Positions 24,342 to 31,979 of a stretch of 44,180 bases of DNA are shown in pieces. The notes under the pieces were generated by a model. That model was not told where the DNA came from. It did no database searches and worked only from the letters and a program-made list of their open reading frames with translations. Position numbers and translations under genes: made by a program. The number at the start of each line of letters is the position of its first letter. The first letter of the stretch is position 1. Source of the DNA: an uncultured Oscillospiraceae bacterium (GTDB lineage Bacteria; Bacillota; Clostridia; Oscillospirales; Ruminococcaceae); assembly GCA_934486875.1 (NCBI GenBank), contig CAKSPU010000016.1, forward strand, positions 1 through 44,180, in the 5' to 3' direction.

Positions 24342-24912
24342 TGAGATTTTCCTTTCTGTTTCCCGAGGAAAGCACTTTCCTCATACATAAGGCAACAAAT
24401 AAAAATATCGCCGTGCTGACAGCTGCGTTTATGAGCTTGCCGATGTAAAGAGCCTTGTCAAGGTGTATTTCCCCGGTCACGCCGTTAAATTCCGTAACAA
24501 GATATTCGTACCCCCAGGGGGTGATGTGCCTTTTTACGGAAAAGGGAGATGAAACGGAGGAATATACCCTTGTGACAGCCCCGCCCGTGTTCTCCGCCTT
24601 TTCATTGCCGAGATAATCGTAATACGAAACGGAATTTCCTGCTTTCACGGTCACGGTGTCCGAATTGCCTTTTATCTGAAGCCCGCCTCTGATATGAAAA
24701 TCACAGGTATTAACAAGCTCCCCCGCTTCGTTGAAAAAGTACACATATTTCACGCCGCCTGTGGCTTCATAGCTGCCGAAATTTTCCGCACTTACCGCAA
24801 AACAGCCCGTGTTGTTGTCCGCAGTGCCCGTGATATAGCTGTTCATCAGGGCGAAAACGAAAACAAGAACAGCTATCATCGGCACAGCGGCATTACGAAA
24901 TCCCTTGCTCAT
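24325..24912 (-). CDS. Small membrane protein with two transmembrane segments, unknown function
   Basis: 195 aa. A hydrophobic segment at about 8-28 (VPMIAVLVFVFALMNSYITG), an extracellular beta-rich domain of about 120 residues with FHIRGGLQIKGNSDTVTVKA, and a second membrane segment at about 162-182 followed by a basic tail. The topology puts the domain outside. The start overlaps the lipoprotein stop (ATGA) and the end overlaps the methyltransferase gene, so it is translated within that operon. I do not recognise the family. Confidence 0.75.
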   Translation of the reverse strand: MSKGFRNAAVPMIAVLVFVFALMNSYITGTADNNTGCFAVSAENFGSYEATGGVKYVYFFNEAGELVNTCDFHIRGGLQIKGNSDTVTVKAGNSVSYYDYLGNEKAENTGGAVTRVYSSVSSPFSVKRHITPWGYEYLVTEFNGVTGEIHLDKALYIGKLINAAVSTAIFLFVALCMRKVLSSGNRKENLNDRTK

Positions 24913-25145
24913 TCTGTCAGGCTGTCAAGGTCAGGCAGCTCTGTTTCCCCGTTCATATCGGGGATATCCATATCGCCCACAGCGGCATCGGCAAGCTGCG
25001 AAGCCTTTGTGTCGGCGGCTTCGCCTATGGCGTTCTGAGCACTTTCAAGAGCGTTCTGTGCCTTGTCCACAGACGTTTCTCCGCCGCAGGCAGAAAATAC
25101 AGCCGCAGCTGCGGTGAGAACAGCAGCGATCATAAGCTTTTTCAT
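24909..25145 (-). CDS. Small lipoprotein, unknown function
   Basis: 78 aa from ATG 25145; AGAGGTG (25154-25159) stands upstream, and this start gives a proper lipoprotein signal, MKKLMIAAVLTAAAAVFSAC, with Cys20. The mature part is a short acidic, Ala-rich helix (KAQNALESAQNAIGEAADTK) and an acidic tail DIPDMNGETELPDLDSLTE. It starts 23 nt after ahcY and overlaps the next gene by 4 nt. Its role is unknown. Confidence 0.72.
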   Translation of the reverse strand: MKKLMIAAVLTAAAAVFSACGGETSVDKAQNALESAQNAIGEAADTKASQLADAAVGDMDIPDMNGETELPDLDSLTE

Positions 25146-25168
25146 ATATGCACACCTCTGCTTAGTTA

Positions 25169-26419
25169 TCAAAGTCCCTTGTTAAGATATGCTTCCTGCT
25201 CGGGAGTGAGCCTGTCTATCTCAATATCCCAGGCTGCAAGCTTTCTGCGGGCGATCTCCATATCCACCTCACGGGGTACGTCGATTATCATACTGTCAAG
25301 TCTGCCCTTGTTCTTTACAAGGTGAAGTGCGCTCATTGCCTGAACCGCAAAGGACATATCCATAATTTCGGCAGGGTGACCGTCGCCTGCGGCAAGATTT
25401 ACAAGTCTGCCCTCAGCGATTATATAAATGCTTCTGCCGTTTTGGAGCTCATAGCCCATAATGTTGTTTCTTGCAATCCACGACTTCACGCAGTTGTTCC
25501 TGAGCCAGGCAACGTCCACCTCGCAGTCAAAGTGACCTGCATTGCAGCACACTGCCCCGTCCTTCATATTCATAAAGCTTTTTTCTGTGATAACGCCGTC
25601 GCAGCCTGTAACGGTAACGAAGAAATCGCCCACCTTTGCGGCTTCCTCCATTTTCATCACCTTGAAGCCGTCCATTACAGCCTCCATTGCCTTTATGGGG
25701 TCAACTTCGGTGACGATAACATCAGCGCCAAGACCCTTTGCTCTCATTGCAACGCCCTTGCCGCACCAGCCATAGCCTGCCACAACAACATTCTTGCCAG
25801 CAACGATAAGATTTGTAGTGCGGTTGATGCCGTCCCAGACGGACTGACCTGTGCCGTATCGATTATCGAAAAGATGCTTGCAGTCAGCGTTGTTCACAAG
25901 CACCATAGGGAATTTCAGCTCCCCTGCCCTGTTCATTGCGATAAGGCGGATAATGCCCGTGGTAGTCTCCTCGCAGCCGCCGATAACATTTGGGATAAGC
26001 TCGGGGTGCTCGGTGTGGATAAGGTGAACAAGGTCGCCGCCGTCATCAATGATGATGTTGGGGGCTGCTTCTATAACACGTGCAATATGGCTGTGATATT
26101 CCTCATCAGTTGCGTTGTACCACGCAAAAACCTTTAAGCCGTCGTGAACAAGAGCAGCCGCAACGTCGTCCTGAGTGGACAGGGGATTTGAACCTGTTAC
26201 ATACATATCCGCACCGCCTGCGGCAAGTACCTTGCAGAGATATGCGGTCTTTGCTTCAAGATGAACGGAGAGGGCAATTTTCAGTCCCGCAAAGGGCTTT
26301 GTTTCGGAAAATTCCTTTTCTATTCCTCTGAGCAGGGGCATATTCTGCTTTACCCACCGGATCTTTCTTGCTCCGCTTTCCCAGAGCTCGGGATTTCTGA
26401 TCTCGCTTGTATTTGACAT
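25169..26419 (-). CDS. ahcY: Adenosylhomocysteinase (S-adenosyl/S-inosyl-homocysteine hydrolase)
   Basis: NAD-dependent hydrolysis of S-adenosylhomocysteine to homocysteine and adenosine, removing the product inhibitor of methyltransferases. 416 aa, the shorter form lacking the insert of many eukaryotic and proteobacterial enzymes. Motifs: LSVHLEAKTAYL, GSNPLSTQDDVAAAL, WYNATDEEY, DDGGDL, NNADCKHLFDNRYGTGQS, the NAD site VVVAGYGWCGKGVAMRAKGL and NAGHFDCE. The usual NDSVTK has NNADCK here, and the C-terminal KPDYYRY motif of classic enzymes is absent; these traits occur in the archaeal-type clade. Two deaminase paralogues nearby make S-inosylhomocysteine a possible true substrate. Confidence 0.92.
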   Translation of the reverse strand: MSNTSEIRNPELWESGARKIRWVKQNMPLLRGIEKEFSETKPFAGLKIALSVHLEAKTAYLCKVLAAGGADMYVTGSNPLSTQDDVAAALVHDGLKVFAWYNATDEEYHSHIARVIEAAPNIIIDDGGDLVHLIHTEHPELIPNVIGGCEETTTGIIRLIAMNRAGELKFPMVLVNNADCKHLFDNRYGTGQSVWDGINRTTNLIVAGKNVVVAGYGWCGKGVAMRAKGLGADVIVTEVDPIKAMEAVMDGFKVMKMEEAAKVGDFFVTVTGCDGVITEKSFMNMKDGAVCCNAGHFDCEVDVAWLRNNCVKSWIARNNIMGYELQNGRSIYIIAEGRLVNLAAGDGHPAEIMDMSFAVQAMSALHLVKNKGRLDSMIIDVPREVDMEIARRKLAAWDIEIDRLTPEQEAYLNKGL

Positions 26420-26462
26420 TTTTATCTTTCCTTTCGGTAATTTATTTTTTATGTAATTATGA

Positions 26463-27320
26463 TTACTTCATTCCGAATTGGTTTATCAGAAGTTTTCTTT
26501 TATATAAGTATTCGGCAGCAATCACATCATTTTGTGGTGTGTGCATAGAAAATATCTGCAATACACAGTATTGAAAATGCGTATATGCCTTTGGATCTTT
26601 GGCAAGATAGCTTTTCAGGACTTCGTTTTTACCGTGCTTTGTCTTAGCGTAATCTGACCATCTGCCAAAAAGTCCGTCTTTTCCCGTGGCAGAGCCGAAG
26701 TACATTTTTCCTGTGTTTGTATCTGTAATTAAATACACCGCCTGAACCTTTCTCATTGCTTCGTGATAGCTTGAAAATCTGTTCGGGGCATTTACAATAT
26801 CTGTCAGCCTGCCGAATGTAAGTATCAGATTTTCGTATCCCGGAAAAACAGGGGAGGTAATGGCAGCGATGCATTTAGCGTTATTCTCTGCATTCTGTGC
26901 CCATTGCAAAGTGCTCTTGCCCCATTCGATTATCAGCCTTTCCCTGTAATCCTCCATTATGTCGGTTTCCTCAAAGATAAACTTTGAGGCGTTGTCATCG
27001 TCGTACATTTCGGGACAAGGAAAATCACTGGACATTTCCGATTTATCAAGAGCTTTTTTGCCGACTAAACGGAATGTACAATAATATCTTGCGGTAGTGC
27101 CTTTATCACCGATAAAAACCACCCAGTATTTTTTGTCCGAAGCAAAGTCTGTTTTCTGAATGCTTGTGTATTCCCTGATGCATTCTGTGCCCATATTAAA
27201 GCACTCCGAAAATTGCTTGTCATTTTTAGTATGACGTATGAGTTTTACTTCTTTCGGGTCAATATTTTCAAGAGTTAAAAGCATATTAAGAGTCAGTTCC
27301 TTTTTGTTTGCACCGTTCAT
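26463..27320 (-). CDS. GIY-YIG nuclease domain protein with uncharacterised N-terminal domain
   Basis: 285 aa from ATG 27320, fixed by AAAGGAG 6 nt upstream; the longer open frame overlaps the preceding gene. Residues about 193-285 are a GIY-YIG fold: VYLITDTNTGKMYFGSATG (195-213), Arg220 in LFGRWSDY and the metal-binding Glu270 in VIAAEYLYK. Residues 1-180 form a separate domain with IIEWGKSTLQWAQ, which I do not recognise. Such proteins are found among orphan restriction or mobile-element nucleases; there is no methylase or transposase next to it. It sits in a housekeeping run between a pyrophosphatase-like gene and ahcY, so its target is open. Confidence 0.82.
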   Translation of the reverse strand: MNGANKKELTLNMLLTLENIDPKEVKLIRHTKNDKQFSECFNMGTECIREYTSIQKTDFASDKKYWVVFIGDKGTTARYYCTFRLVGKKALDKSEMSSDFPCPEMYDDDNASKFIFEETDIMEDYRERLIIEWGKSTLQWAQNAENNAKCIAAITSPVFPGYENLILTFGRLTDIVNAPNRFSSYHEAMRKVQAVYLITDTNTGKMYFGSATGKDGLFGRWSDYAKTKHGKNEVLKSYLAKDPKAYTHFQYCVLQIFSMHTPQNDVIAAEYLYKRKLLINQFGMK

Positions 27321-27340
27321 CAAAGGCTCCTTTCGCTGTT

Positions 27341-27670
27341 TTATATTCTTATCTCCGACCTGAAATACTTCTCCTGAAAGCACACCTGCTCCCATATCTC
27401 CTCTTTCGTAAAGGACATATCCCCGGGAGCGGCTACCCATTTTTCCTCAACATCATCATACCTGTGGATAACGGCGATGATCTTCCCCGTAAATTCACCA
27501 ACAGGCTCATTCACACCAAGAATGTATGCGTCCTGCTCCTCGCCGTCGGGAGCTGTTATCCCTTTGACATAGCCGTAATTCACGGGATAGTACATATCTC
27601 TGTGCTTGGGGTGGAAGCTCCCCAGCGGACGGTCAACGGTGACGGTAACGGTTCGTCCTATAATATCCAT
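27341..27670 (-). CDS. Small inorganic-pyrophosphatase-like protein
   Basis: 109 aa from ATG 27670 (AAAGGAA about 10 nt upstream; the ATG at 27709 has none). The fold pattern is that of soluble family I pyrophosphatases: RPLGSFHP, YPVNYGYVKG at 28-37 and DGEEQDAYILGV, which parallels the signature DGDPLDVLVL with the second Asp replaced by Glu. At 109 residues it is well short of the about 170 of true enzymes, lacking the C-terminal metal-site part, so activity is doubtful. The GIY-YIG gene starts 20 nt after its stop. Confidence 0.75.
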   Translation of the reverse strand: MDIIGRTVTVTVDRPLGSFHPKHRDMYYPVNYGYVKGITAPDGEEQDAYILGVNEPVGEFTGKIIAVIHRYDDVEEKWVAAPGDMSFTKEEIWEQVCFQEKYFRSEIRI

Positions 27671-27759
27671 AGCATAACATTTCCTTTTGCGGCATTCATT
27701 TATCTGCACAGTAAATCAGCCCGCTAAATTCCGATTTCCCGTACAGTAATATAATTATA

Positions 27760-29028
27760 TCAGAACTTCTCCGCAGTCTCTCTTGCCTTTGCGTAAATTT
27801 CCTCTTCGTCAAACCTTGTGAGCCTGCCCTTTTCAAGAACGATCTCACCGTTTATGATAACGGTATCGACCTCGCTGCCGTTTGCGGAATATACAAGAGC
27901 GGCGGTCAGATCATTGCGGGGATAAAATTCGGGGCGGTCAAGGTCGAGTATTGCGATGTCCGCCTTGTTTCCCGAAGCGATCGCTCCCGATCTTTCAAAG
28001 CCCAGCGCCTTTGCGGCATTAACGGTGGCAAAATCAAGCACCTCTCTTGCGGTGCATATGGTGGGAATACCCGTTGTGCCCTTGTGAAGAAGAGCGGCAT
28101 AGTTCATCTCCGTGAACATATTGAGAGTGTTGTTGGAAGCCTGACTGTCAGTGCCCATACATATGTTCACACCCTTTTCCATAAGGTGGGGAATGGGTGC
28201 GATACCGTTTGCAAGCTTCAGATTGCTCTTTGGATTGTGGATAACGCTGACGTTTTTCTCCGCAAGAATGTCCATATCGTGCTCGGAAAGGTGAACGCAG
28301 TGAGCGGCTGCGGTCTTTACATCAAAAAATCCCAGCCCGTCAAGATATTCCACGGGAGATCTGCCGTGCTCCTTGTAGCAGTTCTTGACCTCGTTCAGAG
28401 TTTCCGAAAGGTGGATATGAAATTCCTGCTTTGTTTCCTTTGCCTTTTCAACGAGAAACTCAAGATAATCCCTGCCGCAGGTGTATATTGCGTGGGGACC
28501 CAGCTTGAAGCTTATAAGCGGGTCGTCCCTGAACTGCTCTCTTTCCTGCATATGCTCGTTGTAGCGGCGTATTGCGTCCTTTTCCGTCCTGTCGGGACCC
28601 GTAAGACCTCTTGTCATAACGGCTCTCATACCGAGAGTCCTTGCGGCTTCTGCGCATTTCATCGGGAACATATGCATATCCATAAAGCATACAGTTCCGC
28701 TCTTTATCATCTCCGCACAGGAAAGCATTGCGCCCCAGTATGCGTCCTCGGGGGTGAGCATATCCTCTCGGGGCATTATGCTGCCGAAGAGCCAGTCCTC
28801 AAAGGTCAGGTCGTCCGCAAGATTGCGGAAAAGGGACATATATGAATGGGTGTGGCAGTTCATAAGTCCCGGTATGGCAAGCTTTCCCGAGCCGTCTATT
28901 ATTTTGTCGGCAGTAAAGCCCTCAGGCTGTGTGCCTGCGGCGGTTACAGTGTCTCCCGAAATGCAAATGTCTCCCTCGGCTATGTCTCCGCACACAAGCA
29001 TTTTTATGTTCTTGATAAGGATATTCAT
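27760..29028 (-). CDS. mtaD: 5-methylthioadenosine/S-adenosylhomocysteine deaminase
   Basis: Zinc amidohydrolase deaminating methylthioadenosine and SAH to the inosine forms, 422 aa. The metal and active-site set is complete: His59 and His61 (NCHTHS), His179 (GPHAIYTC), His206 with Glu209 (HIHLSE), His243 (AAHCVHLS) and Asp294 (MGTDSQASNN); spacing between His243 and Asp294 equals that of Thermotoga TM0936. AAAGGAAG precedes the ATG and it has its own promoter. A paralogue lies at 31980-33242 and ahcY is three genes downstream, giving a coherent SAH-handling group. Confidence 0.92.
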   Translation of the reverse strand: MNILIKNIKMLVCGDIAEGDICISGDTVTAAGTQPEGFTADKIIDGSGKLAIPGLMNCHTHSYMSLFRNLADDLTFEDWLFGSIMPREDMLTPEDAYWGAMLSCAEMIKSGTVCFMDMHMFPMKCAEAARTLGMRAVMTRGLTGPDRTEKDAIRRYNEHMQEREQFRDDPLISFKLGPHAIYTCGRDYLEFLVEKAKETKQEFHIHLSETLNEVKNCYKEHGRSPVEYLDGLGFFDVKTAAAHCVHLSEHDMDILAEKNVSVIHNPKSNLKLANGIAPIPHLMEKGVNICMGTDSQASNNTLNMFTEMNYAALLHKGTTGIPTICTAREVLDFATVNAAKALGFERSGAIASGNKADIAILDLDRPEFYPRNDLTAALVYSANGSEVDTVIINGEIVLEKGRLTRFDEEEIYAKARETAEKF

Positions 29029-29063
29029 ACAAAACTTCCTTTCGTTCCCGAATATTCATTATC

Positions 29064-29092
29064 ATTATACCATACTATCGGGCTCAAAGCAA
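29064..29092 (-). promoter_or_regulatory. Promoter of mtaD
   Basis: Minus strand TTGCTT (29087-29092), 17-nt spacer ending TGG, and TATAAT (29064-29069): extended -10 type, about 36 nt before the ATG. Confidence 0.75.
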
Positions 29093-29173
29093 TAGCATAG
29101 GACAACTTTGTCACGGTATTTCAATGAGTGAACTGTCCTTCTCAAAATTGTTAATAAATTATTACAAAACATT

Positions 29174-29241
29174 TTTCCCGTCCGCTTTTCAAGTGATTTT
29201 GTGACTTGCAGAACAGGCAAGCACGTCATCGGGACGGGAAA
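29174..29241. other. Structured intergenic element, candidate RNA
   Basis: A closing stem TTTCCCGTCC (29174-29183) / GGACGGGAAA (29232-29241) encloses two mutually exclusive hairpins: CAAGT/ACTTG (29190-29208) and GTGACTTGC/GCAAGCAC (about 29201-29223). It lies between the methyltransferase stop and the mtaD promoter. It matches no riboswitch consensus I can recall; it may be a terminator region or an unknown motif. Confidence 0.4.
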
Positions 29242-29314
29242 GACGCTTTGATAAACAGAGCTCCCCCGACTTCGGAGGAGCTCATTGTAGATGCTTAGAC
29301 GTATGAAGCTTACA

Positions 29315-29872
29315 TTACATCTTATTTTTTAATATGATTGGTTTTTTTGCATCAAGAATTATAGACACCATTCCCAGTTTTTCCATAGAATTTCTTGTAT
29401 CGAACCGCAGCGAGCGTCCTATTTTTCCGTCAGCTTCATTCCAATATTTATAATGGAAATCGCCGTTTTCATCGCAATATTCCAAGAGCTCAATTTCAAA
29501 GCCTGCCTGTTCAAAAAGAGAACTCAACGTTTTATAATCATACACGACCTTATGAGTGAATGCGGGGTGATTCGGGTCACCGTTTCCTCCCACCTTTACC
29601 ATATTCTGATACCATTCATTCCTAAAGTTTTTATCGGGCACAGCAATACGGACATACCCGCCTTCCTCAAGAAAATCGTAACAGTTTTTTGCCGCAATAT
29701 ACCCGTCTGAAATGGTCATATGTTCCCAAACGTGTTCTGCAAGAAACGCAATAGGTTTTTCTTTTGCAAACATTCTTACAAAATCCGCTCTGTTAGTCAA
29801 ATCAAGTTCATTTTCCTGAGTGGATATCCAACCGTCATAATTTGTTTTTCCTGCTCCGATTATCACCCTCAT
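29315..29872 (-). CDS. Predicted SAM-dependent methyltransferase (COG4627-like)
   Basis: 185-aa Rossmann-type protein. MRVIIGAGKTNYDGWISTQE opens with the shortened SAM-binding turn of this group, AEHVWEHMT is the post-II acidic/His motif, and FLEEGGYVRIAVPDKNFRNE is the strand-4/5 region. Substrate unknown; relatives often act on sugars or peptides near cell-wall genes. GAGGAG stands 6 nt upstream of the ATG. It follows recG by 67 nt on the same strand. Confidence 0.82.
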   Translation of the reverse strand: MRVIIGAGKTNYDGWISTQENELDLTNRADFVRMFAKEKPIAFLAEHVWEHMTISDGYIAAKNCYDFLEEGGYVRIAVPDKNFRNEWYQNMVKVGGNGDPNHPAFTHKVVYDYKTLSSLFEQAGFEIELLEYCDENGDFHYKYWNEADGKIGRSLRFDTRNSMEKLGMVSIILDAKKPIILKNKM

Positions 29873-29939
29873 AAAAAATCTCCTCTGCCTTTTTTATCGG
29901 TTTCATCGTCTGTGTATTACAAGCATTTTTGCATATAAA

Positions 29940-31976
29940 TCAGTTCATTCCCTCAGACCCGTTTTCATCAAGAAGCAGCTCTGCCTTTTCTTTCAGCACA
30001 GGATATTCCGACAGGTCAGGAGAATTTTTCAGTATCTCCTTAGCCGCATCTGAGCTGTCACCGAGGAGCTGTCTGTCGCTGTAAAGGTCGGCTATTTTAA
30101 GGGGCGGCAGTCCGCTCTGTCTGCTGCCGAAAAAGTCTCCGCCCCCACGCATTTTAAGGTCCTCCTCCGCAATTGCAAAGCCGTCGTGGAGTGAGGACAT
30201 TATTTTGAGCCTTGCCCTGGTTTCCTCGGTGGCGTTGTCGGTGAGGAGTATGCAGGTGGATTTGTACTGTCCTCTGCCCACACGTCCTCTCAGCTGATGA
30301 AGCTGTGAAAGTCCGAAGCGGTCGGAGCTTTCTATCATTATTACCGTGGCATTCGGCACATCAACGCCTACCTCGATGACCGTGGTGGACACAAGGAGCT
30401 GTATCTTCCCCTCCTTGAAATCCGCCATAACAGCGTCCTTTTCCGCAGGGAGCATCTTGCCGTGGAGCAGTCCCACGGTGTAGCCCTTAAGCTCCCCTGC
30501 GGCAATTTTCTCCGCATAAGCCTTTGCCGCCTGAAGCTCACCGTTTCCGTCCGTCTCATCTATCATCGGGCAGACTATGTAGCCCTGCCTGCCTGCGTCA
30601 AGCTCCTTTTTGACAAATCCCAGCGCCCTGCTCCGAAGCTTTCCCGTTACGGCATAAGTCTCCACAGGCTGCCTGCCCTTTGGCAGCTCGTTTATTATGG
30701 AAATATCAAGGTCGCCGTAGATTATCAGTGAAAGGGTTCGTGGAATGGGCGTTGCGGACATTACAAGCTTGTGAGGCTTTTCGCCCTTCATTGCAAAAAG
30801 CTTTCGCTGATTAACGCCGAATCGGTGCTGTTCATCGGTTATAACAAGTCCGAGACGTTCAAACTCGGTACTTTCGGAAATAAGTGCGTGGGTTCCCGTG
30901 ATAACATTTATATCACCGCTTCTGAGCTGCGCCTTAATCTCATTTTTCTGCTTCTGGGTCATTGAGCCCGTAAGACAGCCCACGTTTATACCGAGAGGTT
31001 CAAGGAAATTTTTCAGTGTTGCATAATGCTGACGTGCAAGTATTTCCGTGGGAGCCATAAGTGCGGACTGACAGCCGTTTTTGTATGCAAACCAGCAGGC
31101 TGCGGCGGCAACGGCAGTCTTACCCGAGCCAACATCACCCTGAACCAGCCTGTTCATAGGCGTTATGCCGCACATATCCCTGAATATCTCCCCGCAGGCT
31201 CTTTTCTGAGCACCTGTCATCTCAAAGGGCAGTGAGCGCTCAAATCCGCTAATGTCCACAGGCTTCATCGGGCAGCCCGTGACCTCCCTGCTCCTGTCAC
31301 GAAGAAGCCCCATTGCACACTGCATCACAAGGAGCTCGTCAAAGCCAAGTCTCCGCTTCGATATCTCCGCAGCGTGGGCGGATTCGGGGAAATGGATATT
31401 CCTCAGAGCATATTCCTCCGCACAAAGCTCGTACCTATGGCGGATATCATCGGGGATAAATTCCTCCACCTGCTCCGAAACGCACCTCAGCGCCTCGGTC
31501 ATATTGGTAATGATCATCTGCGGTGAAAGTCCCTCGGTGAGAGCATATTTTGGGCGGATAAGCCGTGTTTCATCGGCAGCAATTACCTGAGGGGTGTTCA
31601 TTTCCTTGCGGGTAAATCCCCCGCTTATGCGCCCGAAAAGGCGGTATTCCCTGTCAGGCTCGAGAGCCTCATAGGCAAAGCGGTTGTTGTAGAGCACCAC
31701 CGTGAGAGTGTCGCTGCCGTCATCGACAATGACCTTGTATAGCACAAGTCCCTGCCTTATCCTTGCGGCGGGGAGCTTTTTTGTCACAAAGCCCTTTATG
31801 ACCGCCTGCTCATTTATGGGAGCGTCGGCTATTTTCACCGTTTCCGAATAATCGGTGTAGCTTTTGGGGAAATGTCCGATAAGGTCGCCAACGGTCTCTA
31901 TCCCAAGCTTATTGTAAAGCGCCGCCCTCTTTGCGGCAACTCCGCTGAGGGCGGTTATTTTATCTGTCATTTTCAT
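29940..31976 (-). CDS. recG: ATP-dependent DNA helicase RecG
   Basis: Branch-migrates and regresses stalled replication forks. 678 aa, the expected length. An N-terminal helix-hairpin and wedge OB-domain (residues about 1-240: DLIGHFPKSYTDYS, VIVDDGSDTLTVVLYNN), then helicase motifs: Walker A GDVGSGKTAVA, motif II DEQHRFGV, motif III SATPIPRT, motif VI QLRGRVGRG, and the C-terminal TRG segment RMRG-like MRGGGDFFGSRQSG. It starts 3 nt after the upstream amidohydrolase stop, so it is coupled in the same operon. Confidence 0.96.
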   Translation of the reverse strand: MKMTDKITALSGVAAKRAALYNKLGIETVGDLIGHFPKSYTDYSETVKIADAPINEQAVIKGFVTKKLPAARIRQGLVLYKVIVDDGSDTLTVVLYNNRFAYEALEPDREYRLFGRISGGFTRKEMNTPQVIAADETRLIRPKYALTEGLSPQMIITNMTEALRCVSEQVEEFIPDDIRHRYELCAEEYALRNIHFPESAHAAEISKRRLGFDELLVMQCAMGLLRDRSREVTGCPMKPVDISGFERSLPFEMTGAQKRACGEIFRDMCGITPMNRLVQGDVGSGKTAVAAAACWFAYKNGCQSALMAPTEILARQHYATLKNFLEPLGINVGCLTGSMTQKQKNEIKAQLRSGDINVITGTHALISESTEFERLGLVITDEQHRFGVNQRKLFAMKGEKPHKLVMSATPIPRTLSLIIYGDLDISIINELPKGRQPVETYAVTGKLRSRALGFVKKELDAGRQGYIVCPMIDETDGNGELQAAKAYAEKIAAGELKGYTVGLLHGKMLPAEKDAVMADFKEGKIQLLVSTTVIEVGVDVPNATVIMIESSDRFGLSQLHQLRGRVGRGQYKSTCILLTDNATEETRARLKIMSSLHDGFAIAEEDLKMRGGGDFFGSRQSGLPPLKIADLYSDRQLLGDSSDAAKEILKNSPDLSEYPVLKEKAELLLDENGSEGMN

Positions 31977-31979
31977 TTG

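Noticed and set aside
29174..29241. SAM or SAH riboswitch before mtaD
   Set aside because: The sequence lacks the conserved cores of SAM-I, SAM-II and SAH riboswitches as I know them, and it lies upstream of the mtaD promoter rather than in its leader.
29258..29283. GAGCTCC hairpin after the methyltransferase gene as an intrinsic terminator
   Set aside because: The stem is good but neither strand has a T-tract behind it.
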